From: CAYTMY01 sp964618075 | GTDB taxonomy: Bacteria; Bacillota; Clostridia; Eubacteriales; Anaerofustaceae | Length of the DNA: 12,691 nt | Direction: 5' to 3' | Assembly: GCA_964618075.1 (NCBI GenBank) | Contig: CAZTZO010000034.1 | Span: 1 to 12,691 of the forward strand | Part shown: positions 11,425 to 12,691 of the stretch, in pieces | Position numbering within the stretch: the first letter of the stretch is position 1 | Layout: each line of letters starts with the position of its first letter | Position numbers and translations under genes: made by a program | The notes under the pieces: generated by a model | What the model was told of the DNA's origin: nothing | The model's database searches: none | What the model saw: only the letters and a program-made list of their open reading frames with translations

Positions 11425-12324
11425 CTAATCCCTTCCCACTATTTTCACTTCAGGCTCAAGCATAACCTGAAAAAGGTTAAATACTGTTTCCCTAACGTGT
11501 TCTATCAAGTTTATTATATCATTTGAAGTAGCGTTATCATAATTTATAATGAAACCCGCATGCTTTTCGCTGACCATTGCACCGCCTATTCTATAGCCTT
11601 TAAGCCCGCTGTCCTCAATGAGCTTTGCGGCATAATATCCCTCTGGACGTTTAAAGGTGCTGCCTGCGCTTGGATAATTGAGAGGCTGTTTTTCTCTTCT
11701 TGCCGCATTTAGACGTTTTATTTCTTCTTTTATATTCTCCTGTCTATCTTTACAAAGCTTAAATTTTGCCGACACTATTAAGTCTTGCATTTCACAAAAG
11801 ACGCTTCTTCTGTATGCTAGCTTAAGCGCATTTTTATCAATGCTTCTTATATTTCCTTCCCTATCCATAGCCTCAACGCTGACGATGATGTCATTTATTT
11901 CGGATGAGTACGCCCCGGCGTTCATATAAACCCCGCCTCCGACGCTTCCCGGTATACCTGATAAAAACTCCATACCCGATTGTGATGTGTCATACGCTGC
12001 ATAGGACGCTTCCGTAAGCAGTGCGCCGCAATACGCCAGTAAGCCTTCGGGAAGTATCTTTACGCCCTTGAACTTAGACGTATTTATCACCACGCCCGAA
12101 ATGCCGCTGTCCTTTACGAGTAAATTTGATCCCCTTCCCATTATAAAATACGGTATTTTTTCTTCGTTCAATGCTTTTACAATGTATGACAGCTCCTCAG
12201 TGTTTGAAGGAAACGCCATGTAGTCCGCTCTTCCTCCGGTTCTAAAGGTTGTATATTTGCTCATATCAACGTCTTTAACTAATTTCTCGATAAGCTTATT
12301 ATCTTCGATATGATATTTTTCCAT
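11425..12324 (-). CDS. murB: UDP-N-acetylenolpyruvoylglucosamine reductase
   Basis: FAD enzyme that reduces UDP-GlcNAc-enolpyruvate to UDP-MurNAc with NADPH, the second committed step of peptidoglycan synthesis in the cytoplasm; 299 aa. The FAD-binding part shows TTFRTGGRADY, GRGSNLLVKDSGISG and SGIPGSVGGGVYMNAGAY. The MurB C-domain has YRRSVF, the catalytic Ser in PSAGSTFKRP (about residue 222) and the proton-relay Glu in LEPEVKIVG (about 292). The absence of the extra loop seen in E. coli marks it as the short type II form usual in Firmicutes. A GTG at 12337-12339 would add five residues but has no ribosome site. The ATG at 12322-12324 with a modest GGGAA upstream is preferred. It is divergent from the spoIIIAA-like gene and coupled to the membrane protein behind it. 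Confidence 0.95.
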   Translation of the reverse strand: MEKYHIEDNKLIEKLVKDVDMSKYTTFRTGGRADYMAFPSNTEELSYIVKALNEEKIPYFIMGRGSNLLVKDSGISGVVINTSKFKGVKILPEGLLAYCGALLTEASYAAYDTSQSGMEFLSGIPGSVGGGVYMNAGAYSSEINDIIVSVEAMDREGNIRSIDKNALKLAYRRSVFCEMQDLIVSAKFKLCKDRQENIKEEIKRLNAARREKQPLNYPSAGSTFKRPEGYYAAKLIEDSGLKGYRIGGAMVSEKHAGFIINYDNATSNDIINLIEHVRETVFNLFQVMLEPEVKIVGRD

Positions 12325-12349
12325 TAATTCATTTCCCACAGTATATTTA

Positions 12350-12364
12350 TTACTACTATAGTAA
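12350..12364. promoter_or_regulatory. 15-bp palindrome upstream of murB
   Basis: TTACTACTATAGTAA has perfect six-base arms (TTACTA/TAGTAA) around a three-base centre. It covers a possible extended -10 for murB on the minus strand (TG-T-TACTAT). It may be an operator in the murB/spoIIIAA divergent region; chance is not excluded in AT-rich DNA. Confidence 0.3.
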
Positions 12365-12462
12365 CATATAAATGATATTTTTCTTTGTAGCGAATAAATT
12401 TTTACATTTTTTTGCCTTCATCTGAGTATATCTTATTAACAGCAAAAGGAGTACATATTTTA

Positions 12463-12691
12463 ATGAACGAAGACATTACCGGAGCAGTAAGAATGCTGCC
12501 TGAATACTGCTCGAAAGTAATACATGATTATACTTCGAGTTTATCTTATTTAGAAGAAGTCAGAATGAGAGCAAACAAACCCTTAGAGGTGTTTCGAGAG
12601 GAGGGGATAGCTGTCAAAGATTAACAGCCTATAATTTTTAGTCTGAAATTCTCTCCGAGGGAACATATCCACTGAGGGCTTTCGTATGTGG
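12463..12691 (+). pseudogene. spoIIIAA: Stage III sporulation protein AA, N-terminal region with two in-frame stops (runs off the edge)
   Basis: From the ATG at 12463 (AAAGGAG 11 bases upstream) the frame encodes MNEDITGAVRMLPEYCSK and then LEEVRMRANKPLEVF, which fits the conserved SpoIIIAA start (IEEIRLR..RP). TAA at 12622 stops it after 53 residues. The same frame continues as QPIIFSLKFSPREHIH, then TGA at 12664, then GLSYV to the window edge. This matches the normal SpoIIIAA spacing of about 20 residues between the RPLE motif and the T-x-EDI segment. No frameshift is needed, so two nonsense changes (for example CAA to TAA and CGA to TGA) explain it. SpoIIIAA is the ATPase of the mother-cell feeding channel. 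It is either a pseudogene or a 53-aa remnant, or sequence errors created the stops. The family call is moderate because only the first fifth is visible. Confidence 0.55.

Noticed and set aside
12412..12462. TTG start for the spoIIIAA-like frame
   Set aside because: No ribosome site precedes it, whereas AAAGGAG precedes the ATG at 12463 and the family N-terminus begins there.
1..12691. Mobile elements, CRISPR arrays, tRNA or rRNA genes
   Set aside because: No transposase, integrase, terminal inverted repeats, spaced identical repeats or cloverleaf-type sequence was seen on either strand.

Overview
The window looks like the chromosome of an anaerobic, low-GC Firmicute of the class Clostridia. 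It is AT-rich, has strong GGAGG ribosome sites and sigma-A promoters, and carries a eukaryote/archaeal-type prolyl-tRNA synthetase. It also holds an Lrp/AsnC regulator, an AprX-like intracellular subtilisin and an N-terminal piece of the sporulation gene spoIIIAA. No rRNA, tRNA, CRISPR array, insertion sequence or phage gene was seen.

Left part (1-2932, minus strand): proS and tyrS form a tight operon behind a near-consensus promoter with a short leader and no T-box. tuf follows with its own strong promoter and leaves the window at base 1. Middle left (2963-4216, plus strand): a three-gene cassette encodes a 52-aa and a 62-aa hydrophobic-acidic-hydrophobic microprotein and a 228-aa protein with one N-terminal hydrophobic segment. 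Stem-loops separate the three genes. A shared terminator divides the cassette from the convergent Lrp-type regulator.

Centre (4264-10093, minus strand): the Lrp/AsnC regulator with a palindromic promoter, uvrA (excision repair), the subtilisin-like protease and galE, mostly as separate units. Right part: a two-gene operon of unknown small charged proteins (10104-10591) diverges from a second copy of the 52-aa microprotein (50 aa, 10733-10885). Then come a four-helix membrane protein translationally coupled to murB, both on the minus strand, and at the right edge a spoIIIAA reading frame with two in-frame stops.

The most interesting signal is the microprotein family. The copies at 3049 and 10733 are identical over 23 consecutive residues although 13 of those 23 codons differ, so the peptide itself is under strong selection. 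Both copies, the protease and possibly the small charged operon have -10 elements resembling CATANNNTA. Three of them have an AC dinucleotide exactly 17 bases upstream, which is the mother-cell sigma-K pattern. This suggests, but does not prove, a small co-regulated and perhaps sporulation-linked set. The broken spoIIIAA frame argues against active sporulation unless another copy exists or the stops are sequence errors.
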